Notes under the pieces: model-generated
Seen by the model: the letters and a program-made list of their open reading frames with translations, nothing else
Databases searched by the model: none
What the model was told of the DNA's origin: nothing
Shown here: positions 40,101 through 49,420 of the stretch, piece after piece
How positions within the stretch are numbered: position 1 is the stretch's first letter
Layout of the letters: each line of letters starts with the position of its first letter
Translations under genes and position numbers: made by a program
Assembly: GCA_003331045.1 (NCBI GenBank)
Contig: QENA01000012.1
Location: 1-64,000 of the forward strand
Direction: 5' to 3'
DNA length: 64,000 bases
Source of the DNA: Candidatus Tokpelaia sp. JSC189
Lineage (GTDB): Bacteria; Pseudomonadota; Alphaproteobacteria; Rhizobiales; Rhizobiaceae

Positions 40101-40692
40101 CGCTTTCTCCTGTCATTGCAAGAATAAGATCAAAGGCGTAGCTAAGCTTTGTATCACTTTGACGATAAGCGGTTTCAAGCAAATACCGTTTTGCCTCAGC
40201 AAAGAGGGCTGTCTGCTGTATGTCATCGACCATTTCAAAATGACCGGAAATGTTGGCTTCCAGCGGAAACTGGTGCAGCAATGCCTCACAAAAAGCATGG
40301 ATGGTCTGGATTTTGAGGCCGCCCGGTGTTTCAAGCGCGCGAGCAAATAACTTACGTGCTGCTTTTAAGCGTTTATCATTTGATGCTTTTTCTTCCAATT
40401 TCAGCAAGGCAGCAGCGAGCTCTTTATCGTTCATACATGTCCATGCGGACAGTTGGTCAAAAATCCGTTTTTGCATAACCGCAGCGGCAGCTCTGGTATA
40501 GGTCAGGCACAAAATGCGGGAAGGCTCTGTCCCATCAAGCAAGAGACGTATGACACGCTCGGTCAGTACATGGGTTTTACCTGAACCTGCATTGGCGGAT
40601 ACCCAGACGCTGGCTTTCGGATTACTTGCCTGAGCCTGTGCTGCAAGCGCCATTTTCGGGATGATACGGGAAGGTTTATGTATCTGTATCAT
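37198..40692 (-). CDS. addA: AddA helicase-nuclease
   Basis: The large subunit of the AddAB double-strand-break resection enzyme. The 1,164-residue protein is a UvrD-type helicase with Walker A SANAGSGKTHVLTER, LVDEAQDTNPAQWE (motif II) and IMTVHAAKGLEA (motif V/VI region). It ends with a RecB-like nuclease domain in which QIDRLA...LLADFKTG (about 1084-1103) supplies the Asp and Lys. All motifs look complete. It overlaps the end of addB by four bases. A 231-codon frame on the opposite strand is a shadow. Confidence 0.94.
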   Translation of the reverse strand: MIQIHKPSRIIPKMALAAQAQASNPKASVWVSANAGSGKTHVLTERVIRLLLDGTEPSRILCLTYTRAAAAVMQKRIFDQLSAWTCMNDKELAAALLKLEEKASNDKRLKAARKLFARALETPGGLKIQTIHAFCEALLHQFPLEANISGHFEMVDDIQQTALFAEAKRYLLETAYRQSDTKLSYAFDLILAMTGESGLEHLLKEAIQNRHRLEQYIKIVCQEPEQIFREIFELQTGETLETLTTHLKETALFPAEQLSLFTDHGGEAAACFVEKLQILEGKEESEAIRKLCFSAYFRDSNGKPRKPKPIFTKAVQEAVPDSIDHFLRKQKTVATLIEKLKAVELIQLNKAAYVIMETLLRQYAGLKRARRLLDFDDLIYHSLTLLKCKGASQWVQYKLDQGINHILVDEAQDTNPAQWEIVKILSDEFFSGFGQRETDRTIFAVGDEKQSIYSFQGAVPEDFARNGTYINQRISSADKLFQKVRLDFSFRSTNDVLSAVDNVFSTPENYSGLSAENEPTIHNAVRFNEAGSVNIWEMLIPEETEEPEDWRLPVDHLASPACRLAGQIAQTIHTWLKNAELLIDECQPIRAKDIIVLVRKRDQFVHALSRALKNHGIAVAGADRLHLTDHIAVRDLMALGRFVLQPQDDLSLAAVLKSPLFGIDEEQLFTLAANRQTTLWAALEEAAENHAASAVIAEELREYRAIADITPVFEFYSRILSQNGGRRKILARLGAEASDVLDAFLDYILVIQKIGLPGLQTFLEILATANPEIKRELDQNRDEIRIMTVHAAKGLEAAVVFLVDPGSCIWNSQHQPKLLPIRHNNNKILIWEPTVELESQQGREVIKILKKKAEQEYRRLLYVGMTRAKDRLIVCGYRGKRKTENTWLSLVSDALLPHAESMPPPAEGVTAWCYRTTVQDQLTLAWKMPPQTLSTLPPVPSFLKIKALPEPSLPEPFAPSDATLAMEAKQNINPDLLKKSPIFEENTPYGRPLTKAIERGNAIHRLLQHLPSIEPRKRHALAVHYLQRTLPSQTTEQHEEILENIFTFLEDTDFSPLFAQNSRAEVALMGLVEIGGKKRVVSGQIDRLAILDRHILLADFKTGRPPQNMDKIPAAYLLQLGFYVRLLELLYPQKEIHPILIYTQRPVLFALDRERLNILLAELR

Positions 40693-43600
40693 TCTTCATT
40701 CTCTGTAATACCAGACGACCACTCCCATACACGTGCCAGATGGTCGTAATCTCCTTTATAATTCACCGTCGGCAGCAAGGCATGTGAAAGATAGCCATTT
40801 TCAGGATATTGGTAATGCTTTACAAGCTCATTCAACCGCATCCACGCTTCTTCAGCAAGGTCAACAGCTGTTTTACCTGCTGCTTTCAGGATGCTTTGCG
40901 GCTTAACTTTACCTTTTTGCGTCAGTCTTATATAAAGGAGGTCAGACGGAGTTCTGGCCCCACAATCGGCAAAAGCGCTGCGGCTTAATAGTGCCCCTTC
41001 GAGAGCAAGTTGCGGAGCCATCAGTTTTGCGGCCTGCTTGACAGATGGAGTCGAGCCGGTTTTGAAATCGATGATTTCTGCATGCTGATAGCTGATAAGG
41101 TCAATACGGTCGGCCCGGCCTGAAAGTTCAACTTCTGTATTACCGATAACAACCGGACTGGCAGTAATTTCGGCAAGGCGTTGGCGTTTGCCCAAGTTTG
41201 CCTCCCATTGCAGAAATTGAGGTACCAAAATTAAGAATCGAGGCCACCAGATCGCTTCAATATCAAGCGGGAGTTGTAGTTTATCAAACTCCATCCGTGC
41301 GATTTTGAGAAGGTGCGATTGTGCATCTGGTGCTTTTGGTTCGATGCCGCTTGTAGTAAAAGCAGCAACGATATTGTGGTAAAGCGTGCCACGTTCGGTG
41401 GCTGATGGATCGCGGATTAGGGGATCAAGCGGGTTTAGTCGCAAAATTTTCCGGGCATAGATGGCATAGGGATCGCGTCGCAGGGTTTCAATTTCTATCA
41501 CTGAAAAATGCCGCGGACGCTGATTAACCGGCGGTGTCGGGCAGGGACGTGTGATAAAATCTACATCAGTTGCCTCATCAAGTTTTTGTGCCCAGTTGAG
41601 ATAGATATAGCCACGGGCACGCATAGAAGATCTATCTTCCGGCCTCAGAACTGTTTCAAGCCGTTGCAGCCAGCGTGAGGGGATAGAAGGGGCATTATCT
41701 AGCCGCAGCGAGCGGGTGAGAATGACATGATCCATCCCTAAGGCCATCTGAAAATCATGGGCAGAAAGCCCGATACGCCGTTCCGGTGGCTCAAGACCTA
41801 CAATTTTTTTCATTGTCCGCGACATGAAGGGGTCATTGCGTGCCGTTGTCGGCCACGTGCCTTCATTCAGACCACCAATAACAATTGTATCAACGGTTTG
41901 CAGCCGCGCTTCAATTGCACCCCAGATATGAAGACGCGGGTGGCCGCCCTGTTGAAGCTGGACTGATTCACCGGCAATCAGGGATTCAAATATTTTCGGC
42001 CATTCCAGCGCGCTAAATTCAAGCCCTGATCTGTCGGCAACAAGATCGTGCAGAAATTGCATCAGGCTTTGTCCGGCTTCGCAGGCATAAAGATATTGCA
42101 ATGAACCGTTTTCATCGCGTCCGAAATTTTCAAAACATTCAATAGTTGCCGCAATTGCTTCTGCCACGGATACCGGTACAGCTATTTGAGCAAGAGCATG
42201 AAGCGGTGCCGTTGCTGTGGTTAGCTGCTGGCCAAGCTGGATAGTATCAGCAATTATGGCAGGATCAGGTTTCCTGGAAAATGCTCTATCCTGATCAGTC
42301 AGTTTTTGTAGCCGCTCAGCGATAAAACAATCGACCATGCTGAGTGAAACGCGCCCTGTGCCGCCACGCAAACAGAAAAGCTCAAAGTATTCCACCTGCT
42401 TGCAGAATTTAGCCCGTTTTTGTCCAAGTTGCACCAGCGGGTGTTTCAGTAGCGAAAGCAGGGATACTGGATCTCCCGGTTCAAAAATACATGCGAGCAG
42501 CAGTCTTATCAGGGCTGTCGGTTCACTTTCCAACAATGGGGCACCGCTGGAATCATCGGCACGAATGCCGAAGCGGCTCAGTTCAGTACAGACCCGTCGT
42601 GCAAGATTGCGGTCACTGGTGATAAGAGCTGCTGTTTTTTGCTTTTCCTCAATGGCTGTGCGCAGAGCAATGGCAATGGCTAAAGCTTCTTCTCGTTCAT
42701 TAGATGCCTCAAGCAATGCAACATTATGGAAAGCCTCTCCTGATAAATTGTGCTCAAGGCTGTTCCATTCATCTGTCGTTGTTGCTGGGCGGAAGGCCTG
42801 AGCCACAATGGTTTCCCGTTGGCGGCGTACAGGCAAAATCTTACCTAGATTTTCAACTGATGAGCGCGATGCCTTGATTATGTGTAAAAGCTTTTTCAGG
42901 CCATATTGCGGATGACCAAAGACCGAAGGGTCATTTTCTGGTTCAGAAAGCACTTTCCAGCCTGCTGCATCAAGGTCGCGATCAAGACCGGGTAGAACAA
43001 CAGCCCCTTTTGGTAAAAAAGCAATGGTTTTGATAAGCTCTGCCGTTGCCGGTAATGAGCCGGTGGAGCCAGCAACAAGTACTGGGCCAGCCTGAGGGTT
43101 GGCGGCAAGATGGGCTGCCTGCCTGCGGATTGCCTGATTGCGCCAAAAAGCAGGGTTGACCACGCAGCGCTCTTTCAATATCTGCGGCCAGTTTATTGTG
43201 ACAATATCTAAAAAATCAAGTGTCACTTGCCACCATTCAGCAACCATGTCAGGGGCTATATTTTTAAGGTCTGCCCAGTTGGCTTCTTCTGTTTCAATTT
43301 CGTCCATCAGATGGGAGAGATCGCGGGCTAGCCATATGGCATCTGCAGTGTTTGCCGGTAGGGATATTTCTTCATGGCCAAAAAATTGATGAACGTGATT
43401 AGGTAGTCTTTCCCGCCAAGGGCGAATTAGTTGTGCAAGCAGCAATAGTCTCTCCATTGCTGCAATGGGAGGATCAAGGGCAAGGTTATCACTGCTTTCA
43501 GGGGCAAAAAGAAAAGATTGTTCATCAATATCACCCAACGGGCAAATTGTAGGCAGAAATGTTACTGCTATTGAGCTTGCCTCAACAAGTACAGAGCGTA

Positions 43601-43766
43601 AGGCACGTGCTGCACGCCGGGTAGGCACATAGATTGTTGTGGCAGTCAGTGTCAGTGGGTCATGGATATCAACTTCTTCCGTCAGGCGGCCTTCCTGCAA
43701 GGCCTCAACAAAGGTTGGTAGAAATGGTGCTCCTGGTGGAATGGAAAAAAGCCGAGGTATTCTCAT
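40689..43766 (-). CDS. addB: AddB helicase-like nuclease subunit
   Basis: The partner of AddA, 1,025 residues, in the alphaproteobacterial form. The helicase part starts VYSIPPGAPFLPT-like (here FSIPPGAPFLPTFVEAL) and has IVIGGLNEGTWP. The C-terminal nuclease domain has GRADRIDLIS and EIIDFKTGS (Asp900, Lys902). The full-length pair addB-addA is translationally coupled (four-base overlap). Together they process broken ends for RecA and feed junctions to RuvABC. Confidence 0.93.
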   Translation of the reverse strand: MRIPRLFSIPPGAPFLPTFVEALQEGRLTEEVDIHDPLTLTATTIYVPTRRAARALRSVLVEASSIAVTFLPTICPLGDIDEQSFLFAPESSDNLALDPPIAAMERLLLLAQLIRPWRERLPNHVHQFFGHEEISLPANTADAIWLARDLSHLMDEIETEEANWADLKNIAPDMVAEWWQVTLDFLDIVTINWPQILKERCVVNPAFWRNQAIRRQAAHLAANPQAGPVLVAGSTGSLPATAELIKTIAFLPKGAVVLPGLDRDLDAAGWKVLSEPENDPSVFGHPQYGLKKLLHIIKASRSSVENLGKILPVRRQRETIVAQAFRPATTTDEWNSLEHNLSGEAFHNVALLEASNEREEALAIAIALRTAIEEKQKTAALITSDRNLARRVCTELSRFGIRADDSSGAPLLESEPTALIRLLLACIFEPGDPVSLLSLLKHPLVQLGQKRAKFCKQVEYFELFCLRGGTGRVSLSMVDCFIAERLQKLTDQDRAFSRKPDPAIIADTIQLGQQLTTATAPLHALAQIAVPVSVAEAIAATIECFENFGRDENGSLQYLYACEAGQSLMQFLHDLVADRSGLEFSALEWPKIFESLIAGESVQLQQGGHPRLHIWGAIEARLQTVDTIVIGGLNEGTWPTTARNDPFMSRTMKKIVGLEPPERRIGLSAHDFQMALGMDHVILTRSLRLDNAPSIPSRWLQRLETVLRPEDRSSMRARGYIYLNWAQKLDEATDVDFITRPCPTPPVNQRPRHFSVIEIETLRRDPYAIYARKILRLNPLDPLIRDPSATERGTLYHNIVAAFTTSGIEPKAPDAQSHLLKIARMEFDKLQLPLDIEAIWWPRFLILVPQFLQWEANLGKRQRLAEITASPVVIGNTEVELSGRADRIDLISYQHAEIIDFKTGSTPSVKQAAKLMAPQLALEGALLSRSAFADCGARTPSDLLYIRLTQKGKVKPQSILKAAGKTAVDLAEEAWMRLNELVKHYQYPENGYLSHALLPTVNYKGDYDHLARVWEWSSGITENEE

Positions 43767-44283
43767 TAATTAGTATTCAGCCTCTTGTCGTCGCAGTTTT
43801 CAATTGTTCCGATCATATCAACCCGTTCGACTGTATACCATTGGCTCTTTAGTGGAAAGCCAAAAGCCATTTTTTGACAATGGTTTGGTCAAAATAGAGC
43901 TTTAAGAGGATGCGGAATAGGTCTGTGACCATCAAACTAACCGAGTTGACTAGCAGTGCGCAGCCTACAAATCACTGTATTGGCATACATCAACCTTTAA
44001 GATGGGTAAGACCGTTTTCTCTTACCCGGCGGAAAATCATTACGCCTTATGCACAGCAGCTTAGTACCGGTTAACGATCAGTAGCACATCCAATTCCTTC
44101 TGGTCAAACTGCCAGCCCAGTCATCCAAAGGGTTGGATGTATGGTTGTCTTACTAGCAAGATATCACTATATAAGGATGAGAAAACAGTTTTTATCAAGG
44201 TAAGGATAGGGCTTTGATAACTCTTCTTGTTGAATCCATCAGTTCAACCTGTTTATCCGGGAGAACGATATCCAATATCTACT
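43767..44283. other. Gene-free stretch between tsaE and addB
   Basis: In other Hyphomicrobiales this place holds a MurU-type nucleotidyltransferase and the C-terminal phosphotransferase half of the TsaE fusion. Neither is intact. Apart from the relic at 44284-44400, I could not align the sequence with confidence. It is probably eroded remains of both. Confidence 0.4.
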
Positions 44284-44400
44284 TTAAATAATATGATCAA
44301 AAGTCTGCTGTACTGGTGTATCCATTAGTCTTTCACGAGCTTTGCCAAGCCTCAGGGTTTCACAAATGTGTAGGGAGGTGTCACTGAAGAAATAGCGCCA
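44284..44400 (-). pseudogene. Relic of the AmgK-type phosphotransferase domain once fused to TsaE
   Basis: In a frame different from tsaE the minus strand reads WRYFFSDTSLHICETLRLG and then ARERLMDTPVQQTFD before a stop. This resembles the start of the phosphotransferase half found fused to TsaE in rhizobia (RRFLQGDASTRRYERL...ILMDAP). The overlap with the last codons of tsaE suggests a frameshift at the junction. The match is short, so the call is tentative. Confidence 0.45.
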
Positions 44401-44897
44401 GACTGCTTTTTCTCGTTTGTTTTTTTCAGAAATGAGCGCATGAAGGGGGAGCGTTCAAGTCTTGTAGTTGCATCGTTTGCTGTCTTGATGGTTACAAGAC
44501 GGCCATCACCATCATGCTCGAGAAAAATGGCAAATTGCGTATTATCAAACATACTTCCGGCTTTTCTTGGCCACTCGACGAGCAGTACGCCGTCTTCCAG
44601 TGCTTGGTCAAAGCCGAGTTCTTCTATTTCTTTCGTGTTGTCGATACGGTAAAGGTCAGCATGGGTGACAATCAGGCGCTGATCATCATAAGTATTTACC
44701 AACGTGAATGTTGGGCTCGGCACCTCAAGCACTTCATTATCAGCAAGAGTACGGATCAGTGCGCGCGCAAGTGTTGATTTGCCCGTTCCAAGGTCGCCGT
44801 GCAGGGTAACAAGATCTCCCTTTTTCAAGGAAAGTGCTAGACCTTTCCCTAGACGCTTTGTTGTCTCCTCATCATCAAGCCGGAAGGTAAATGTCAT
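44352..44897 (-). CDS. tsaE: tRNA t6A synthesis ATPase TsaE
   Basis: TsaE is the ATPase that drives the TsaBD complex making t6A37 in ANN-decoding tRNAs. The 181-residue product has the P-loop GDLGTGKSTLARALIR, PSPTFTLVNTY, the HADLYRID block and LLVEWPRKAG. The core ends near residue 150; after SPFMRSFLKK the tail (SGAISSVTPPYTFVKP) looks like frameshifted sequence. Rhizobial TsaE is often fused to a phosphotransferase of some 350 residues, which is lost here. A start at 44930 is possible but has no ribosome-binding site. Confidence 0.9.
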   Translation of the reverse strand: MTFTFRLDDEETTKRLGKGLALSLKKGDLVTLHGDLGTGKSTLARALIRTLADNEVLEVPSPTFTLVNTYDDQRLIVTHADLYRIDNTKEIEELGFDQALEDGVLLVEWPRKAGSMFDNTQFAIFLEHDGDGRLVTIKTANDATTRLERSPFMRSFLKKTNEKKQSGAISSVTPPYTFVKP

Positions 44898-44930
44898 GGT
44901 ACAGCAGTAATTATTTCGCAATCTTCTCAT

Positions 44931-45309
44931 AGGAGAATACCTTCAATAAAATAATTTGTCGGGAATATCAACATAATGTCTTAATTTTGAATTTCTCGAA
45001 GCAAATATAGTATTGTTTTTATTTAATTTACTGTAAATAGTCTATTTCGTTAGGTTTTCTGGAAATAGAGAGTGATTATAATGCCAAGCTTTGTAAAAGG
45101 GTTATTAATCTTTTTAGCGATGTTTCACTTAAGCTTTAGCATTCTATCGTATATTCCCCTTTTTAAAGTGCCATCAGAAATCCTTTCAAGGATGAATTCT
45201 TGAATAGGAATTTAAACCGGAATCGTGATCCCGACTGATACTTTCAGTTTGCATAATATTGTCGGGCAGAGAATATGGCCGATGGAAAAAGACCCAAGAT
45301 ACTACGTTT
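44931..45309. other. Stretch between divL and tsaE
   Basis: AT-rich. It holds one small plus-strand frame listed separately (45081-45203) and no other recognisable gene. The tsaE promoter is expected at its left end. Confidence 0.35.
45081..45203 (+). CDS. Possible 40-residue hydrophobic peptide
   Basis: ATG at 45081 opens a 40-codon frame whose first 30 residues form a hydrophobic segment (VKGLLIFLAMFHLSFSIL) ending in a short polar tail. A weak purine-rich site (AGAGAG) precedes it. It is like a small membrane peptide or a leftover signal sequence. There is no homologue known to me and no operon partner; the chance of a spurious frame is high. Confidence 0.25.
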   Translation: MPSFVKGLLIFLAMFHLSFSILSYIPLFKVPSEILSRMNS

Positions 45310-47784
45310 TCATGCGGCGCTTGTGCACAAAGTTAGTGCATTGGCCGGAAAGCGACAGACAATAGTTGTGCCCTTATTCTGTCCTGTGTCAATGTTAACT
45401 GTTCCTCGGTGCAGTTCGACAAAACTTTTTACAATCGAAAGGCCTAACCCAGCTCCAGGCTTGTGTCCATGGTAGGCATAGGCAGTAAAGCGTTTGAATA
45501 CCGTGTTCAGAATATCATCAGGGATACCACAGCCCTGATCATGGACGCAGAATACAATATCTTCACCATTCGCATAGGCCGTAAAACGAATTGCTGAATT
45601 GGTGGGTGCAAAACTGGCTGCATTGCTGAGAAGATTCACCAGCACTTGGCGCACTCGTGCTCCATCCGCATGAAAAGTTTCAAGGCCGGGGGCAATGCTC
45701 TGTTCCACCCATACATCTTTTTCTGATAGGCGTTCTTGAGTGCGCATTATGGCGTAATGCATGGCTTCGGTGATATTGACCTTGCCGATATTCAGTTCCA
45801 TGATACCAGCATCAACTGTTGCAAGATCAAGAATATCATTGACAATATTCAGTAGCGTAACAGATTCTCCTGCAATATATTTGAGATAATCGTTCTGGCG
45901 AGCATTCAGTATTCCGAAATCAGGCGAGCGCAGTAGATCAGTAAAGCCGATGATATTGGTCAACGGTGTGCGTAATTCGTAGGATACGTGCTGGACAAAA
46001 TCATTGCGCAGCTGGTCTGCAAATTCAAGTGCCTCATTGCGCTCATGGAGGGCACGTGAAACCAAGACACTGTCTGTTACGTTAACAAAGGTCAGCATGG
46101 TCTGTCCCTGGGGCAGCGGTACCAGCACATAATCTAGGACATCACCGTTTAGGAGATCCATCCTGCCGGTAATGCAGTCGCGTTTGTCGGCAAATCCGGT
46201 AATGAATGCAGAGACTTCTTTCCATGCGTTATCTTTCGCAAGCGGCATACAAAAAGCCTCGATATCTGAAATATGTGTTCCCTCAACTCCAAGCTCTGGT
46301 GTTAGCGACCACAGTTTTGAAAAGGTCGGGTTTGACAGCCTGACCTTTCCATTGGCACCAAACATCGCAACGCCCTCTGATAGGTTATCAAGTGTTTCAC
46401 CCTGCATCCTGATCAGCGTATTGTAACGCGCTTCAAGATTAAGCTTTTCGGTCAGGTCTTCATAAAGCCAAGTAACACCGCCCTGCGGATGAGGATTGGC
46501 CACAATGCTTAGTGTGCGCCCGTCAGGTAAATTCCAGATATGCAGCTGCGGTGTCAGGGCTCGATAGGCTTCAAATAGCTCTTCTTTCCATTGGCGCCAA
46601 TTGGGTTGTTCATTCAAAATGCCTCTTTCCCGCAAACGGTCAAGGAGAAGCGTGTGGCTTGGTTGACTTTCAAGAAAGGCTGTTTCAAGTGGCCACAGGC
46701 TTGCAAAAGCTTGATTGAAGAATTCAAGTTTCATGGTTGGGTCAAAAATAGAAACAGCTGTTGAAAGCTGATCAAAGGTTTCCGAATAGCCCTGTATGAT
46801 CCGTCTCAGTTCATTGCGTAGATGTTCATTCTCTGTCTGATCACAGACAAACCCGGCAGAACCGGCAGAACCGGCAACATCTGTTACATCAAGAATGCGC
46901 CTGTCGCCGCTGATAACAGCGGTGATCTTGCTATGAAATGAAATGCCTGCACTATGACTTTCGTCAATTTTCTTGCGTATTGCATCGGCAAGCAACTCAT
47001 GAGATTTATCAGGGCCGGCAGCCTGCCGGTAGGCATGGTTTGACCAGACAATATCGCCATGCGTATCGCGCAGCCACATCGGCTGCTTGATCTCATCAAG
47101 CAAGTTCTGTACAGTTTTAAGCTGTTTTTTTAGTGTATCAGCTTCATTTTTATGCCGCTTGCCTTCCTCGGCAAGGTTTGTCACATCCTGAAAGAATACA
47201 ATCGCCCGAGAGCCTAAAACACGGCCTGAAACATGTAGAAATCTGTGTGCTGCCGTTTCTGCATCGTAGTCAAACGCTTCGCCATCTTGCCGGAGCAGAT
47301 TAATCGCACTTTGCAACATGGTTGCTGATTGCGGTGTCATCCAGCTATCAAGGGCGAGGAATTGTGACTTTGTTTGGGGTATACTGCAATGGTCGGCTAA
47401 GGAGCCTGAGATTGCAGGCTCTTCCGCCTCTCTTCCATTCCAGACGACAAAGCATATGTCTATCGCAGAAAAAAAACCTTCAGTTATCTGATTTTGACAT
47501 TCCGGATTATCCAGTTTTTGGGTAAGATACTGAATTTTTAGAGTTTTGTTGTGATTCTGACGATATATCAGCAGACCGGCAAGTAGGGCTGCACTTACCA
47601 CCCCGCCTATAAAGGAAAACTGTGCAATATCAAATATATCGATGTGAGCTGTTATATGTCCTGCATTATAGGTGGTGCCGATCAATACCCCTGCTATCAA
47701 TGTCCCGGATGCAAATCCTATTATCTTGTCTATCGATGCAAGGTATCGAATTTTATCAGTAAACTTATGTTTTTTCTGTACCAT
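45310..47784 (-). CDS. divL: DivL-like PAS sensor kinase with tyrosine at the phosphorylation site
   Basis: An 824-residue membrane kinase with two transmembrane helices (about 21-38 and 56-75), several PAS-like domains (about 100-560), a HisKA domain and an intact ATPase domain (NLLSNAASFAP, HDQGCGIP, GAGLGLSIV). The H box reads HVSYELRTPLT, with Tyr602 where kinases have His. This is the hallmark of DivL, which in Caulobacter and rhizobia controls CckA and thereby CtrA. A small repeat (GSAGSAG near 305-311) lies between PAS domains. Its position between tsaE and ahcY is conserved in the order. Confidence 0.88.
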   Translation of the reverse strand: MVQKKHKFTDKIRYLASIDKIIGFASGTLIAGVLIGTTYNAGHITAHIDIFDIAQFSFIGGVVSAALLAGLLIYRQNHNKTLKIQYLTQKLDNPECQNQITEGFFSAIDICFVVWNGREAEEPAISGSLADHCSIPQTKSQFLALDSWMTPQSATMLQSAINLLRQDGEAFDYDAETAAHRFLHVSGRVLGSRAIVFFQDVTNLAEEGKRHKNEADTLKKQLKTVQNLLDEIKQPMWLRDTHGDIVWSNHAYRQAAGPDKSHELLADAIRKKIDESHSAGISFHSKITAVISGDRRILDVTDVAGSAGSAGFVCDQTENEHLRNELRRIIQGYSETFDQLSTAVSIFDPTMKLEFFNQAFASLWPLETAFLESQPSHTLLLDRLRERGILNEQPNWRQWKEELFEAYRALTPQLHIWNLPDGRTLSIVANPHPQGGVTWLYEDLTEKLNLEARYNTLIRMQGETLDNLSEGVAMFGANGKVRLSNPTFSKLWSLTPELGVEGTHISDIEAFCMPLAKDNAWKEVSAFITGFADKRDCITGRMDLLNGDVLDYVLVPLPQGQTMLTFVNVTDSVLVSRALHERNEALEFADQLRNDFVQHVSYELRTPLTNIIGFTDLLRSPDFGILNARQNDYLKYIAGESVTLLNIVNDILDLATVDAGIMELNIGKVNITEAMHYAIMRTQERLSEKDVWVEQSIAPGLETFHADGARVRQVLVNLLSNAASFAPTNSAIRFTAYANGEDIVFCVHDQGCGIPDDILNTVFKRFTAYAYHGHKPGAGLGLSIVKSFVELHRGTVNIDTGQNKGTTIVCRFPANALTLCTSAA

Positions 47785-48019
47785 TTTCGACGTTGATTAG
47801 GCAATTATCACGGAATATATCTTTTATCAGCTTTGTCAGAGTCAGCCAGTCTGGCATATAAGGTATGTAGCTTTTATACTGTATCAGATTGCTTTTGGCG
47901 ATTATATCAGTAAAATGTTACAGCAATGGACGATTCATCTGTGAGTCCGCTAACCACAGAAAGATAAAAGCAGAGTTATTCTCAGTTTACCTTCAGTATG
48001 TTGTTTTTTTAAATAAAAC

Positions 48020-49420
48020 TTAATAGCGGTAGTGGTCAGGCTTGAAAGGACCTTGCGGGCTGACACCGATATAATCCGCCTGTTCCTGTGAAAGTTCTGT
48101 GAGCCTCACGCCAAGGCGTGCAAGATGAAGCCGTGCCACCTTTTCATCTAAGTGCTTGGGCAATACATAGACTTCGTTTCCGTATTTTTCACTCTGTCTG
48201 AACAGTTCAATCTGTGCCAATATCTGATTGGTGAAGGAGGCGGACATGATAAAAGAGGGGTGACCTGTCGCATTGCCTAGGTTCAGTAGGCGCCCCTGTG
48301 ACAACAGGATAAGGCGCTTGCCATTGGGAAAGGTGATCATGTCAACCTGCGGCTTGATATTCGTCCATTGCAGGTTGCGCAGGGGGGCGATCTGGATTTC
48401 ATTGTCAAAATGGCCGATATTGCCGATAATGCACATATCTTTCATGGTCTGCATATGTTCAAGGCGGACAATATCCTTGTTGCCGGTCGTGGTTACAACT
48501 ATATCGGCAGTTGCTACTACATCTTCAAGTCTGATAACCTCATAGCCGTCCATTGCTGCTTGAAGGGCGCAAATCGGGTCAATTTCTGTTACCTTAACAC
48601 GTACACCGGCACCAGAAAGAGATGCTGCTGAGCCTTTGCCGACATCACCATAACCGCAAATCACAGCTATCTTACCTGCCATCATTACATCAGTGCCGCG
48701 GCGGATACCGTCAGCAAGCGATTCCTTGCAGCCATATCTGTTATCAAATTTTGATTTTGTGACGCTATCATTGACATTAATTGCCGGGAAGGGCAGAAGT
48801 CCGCTCTTCTGCAATTGATAAAGTCGGTTCACTCCGGTAGTTGTTTCTTCTGTCACACCTTTGATGGCTGCGCGCTGACGGGTAAAAAAACCTGGTGTTT
48901 TTTGCATGCGCTTTTTGATTTGCGCAAACATGATTCTCATTTCCTCCGATTCTAGGCTGAAAAGCATATCTTCGCCGCTTTCTGCTCGTGCTCCAAGCAG
49001 AATATAGGCGGTTGCATCACCGCCATCATCAAGAATCATATTGGATAGCTCACCATCCGGCCATTGGAAGATAGAATCCGTATAGGACCAGTATTCTTCC
49101 AATGTTTCGCCTTTGACGGCAAAAACCGGTGTTCCCCTCGCAGCGATTGCAGCAGCAGCGTGATCCTGTGTTGAGAAAATGTTGCATGATGCCCAGCGAA
49201 CCTTAGCACCAATGGCTTTCAATGTTTCAATCAGCACGGCTGTTTGGATTGTCATATGCAGCGAACCAGAAATGCGTGCACCCTGCAATGTTTGTGAAGG
49301 ACCAAATTCTTCGCGGCAGGCCATCAGGCCCGGCATTTCTGTTTCGGCAATATCAATTTCCTTGCGTCCGAAATCAGCAAGATTAATATCTTTGATGATA
49401 TAATCCTTATTTGCGGCCAT
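48020..49420 (-). CDS. ahcY: S-adenosylhomocysteine hydrolase
   Basis: AhcY splits S-adenosylhomocysteine to adenosine and homocysteine, relieving methyltransferase inhibition. The 466-residue product shows [32 protein letters not shown], the [12 protein letters not shown] segment with the catalytic Lys, the NAD motif GYGDVGKG and the C-terminal KPDHYRY. The start at 49420 has AAGGA seven bases upstream, and an ATG five codons earlier is less likely. Related genomes have it close to HPr; here some 40 kb lie between. Confidence 0.96.
   Translation of the reverse strand: MAANKDYIIKDINLADFGRKEIDIAETEMPGLMACREEFGPSQTLQGARISGSLHMTIQTAVLIETLKAIGAKVRWASCNIFSTQDHAAAAIAARGTPVFAVKGETLEEYWSYTDSIFQWPDGELSNMILDDGGDATAYILLGARAESGEDMLFSLESEEMRIMFAQIKKRMQKTPGFFTRQRAAIKGVTEETTTGVNRLYQLQKSGLLPFPAINVNDSVTKSKFDNRYGCKESLADGIRRGTDVMMAGKIAVICGYGDVGKGSAASLSGAGVRVKVTEIDPICALQAAMDGYEVIRLEDVVATADIVVTTTGNKDIVRLEHMQTMKDMCIIGNIGHFDNEIQIAPLRNLQWTNIKPQVDMITFPNGKRLILLSQGRLLNLGNATGHPSFIMSASFTNQILAQIELFRQSEKYGNEVYVLPKHLDEKVARLHLARLGVRLTELSQEQADYIGVSPQGPFKPDHYRY

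Noticed and set aside
42337..42801. 154-codon plus-strand frame opposite addB
   Set aside because: Antisense to AddB, Ser/Arg-rich low-complexity translation, no start signal.
46845..46880. Short tandem repeat of accggcaga units in divL
   Set aside because: Two or three copies in frame, encoding Gly-Ser-Ala in a linker between PAS domains; too small to suggest variation of interest.
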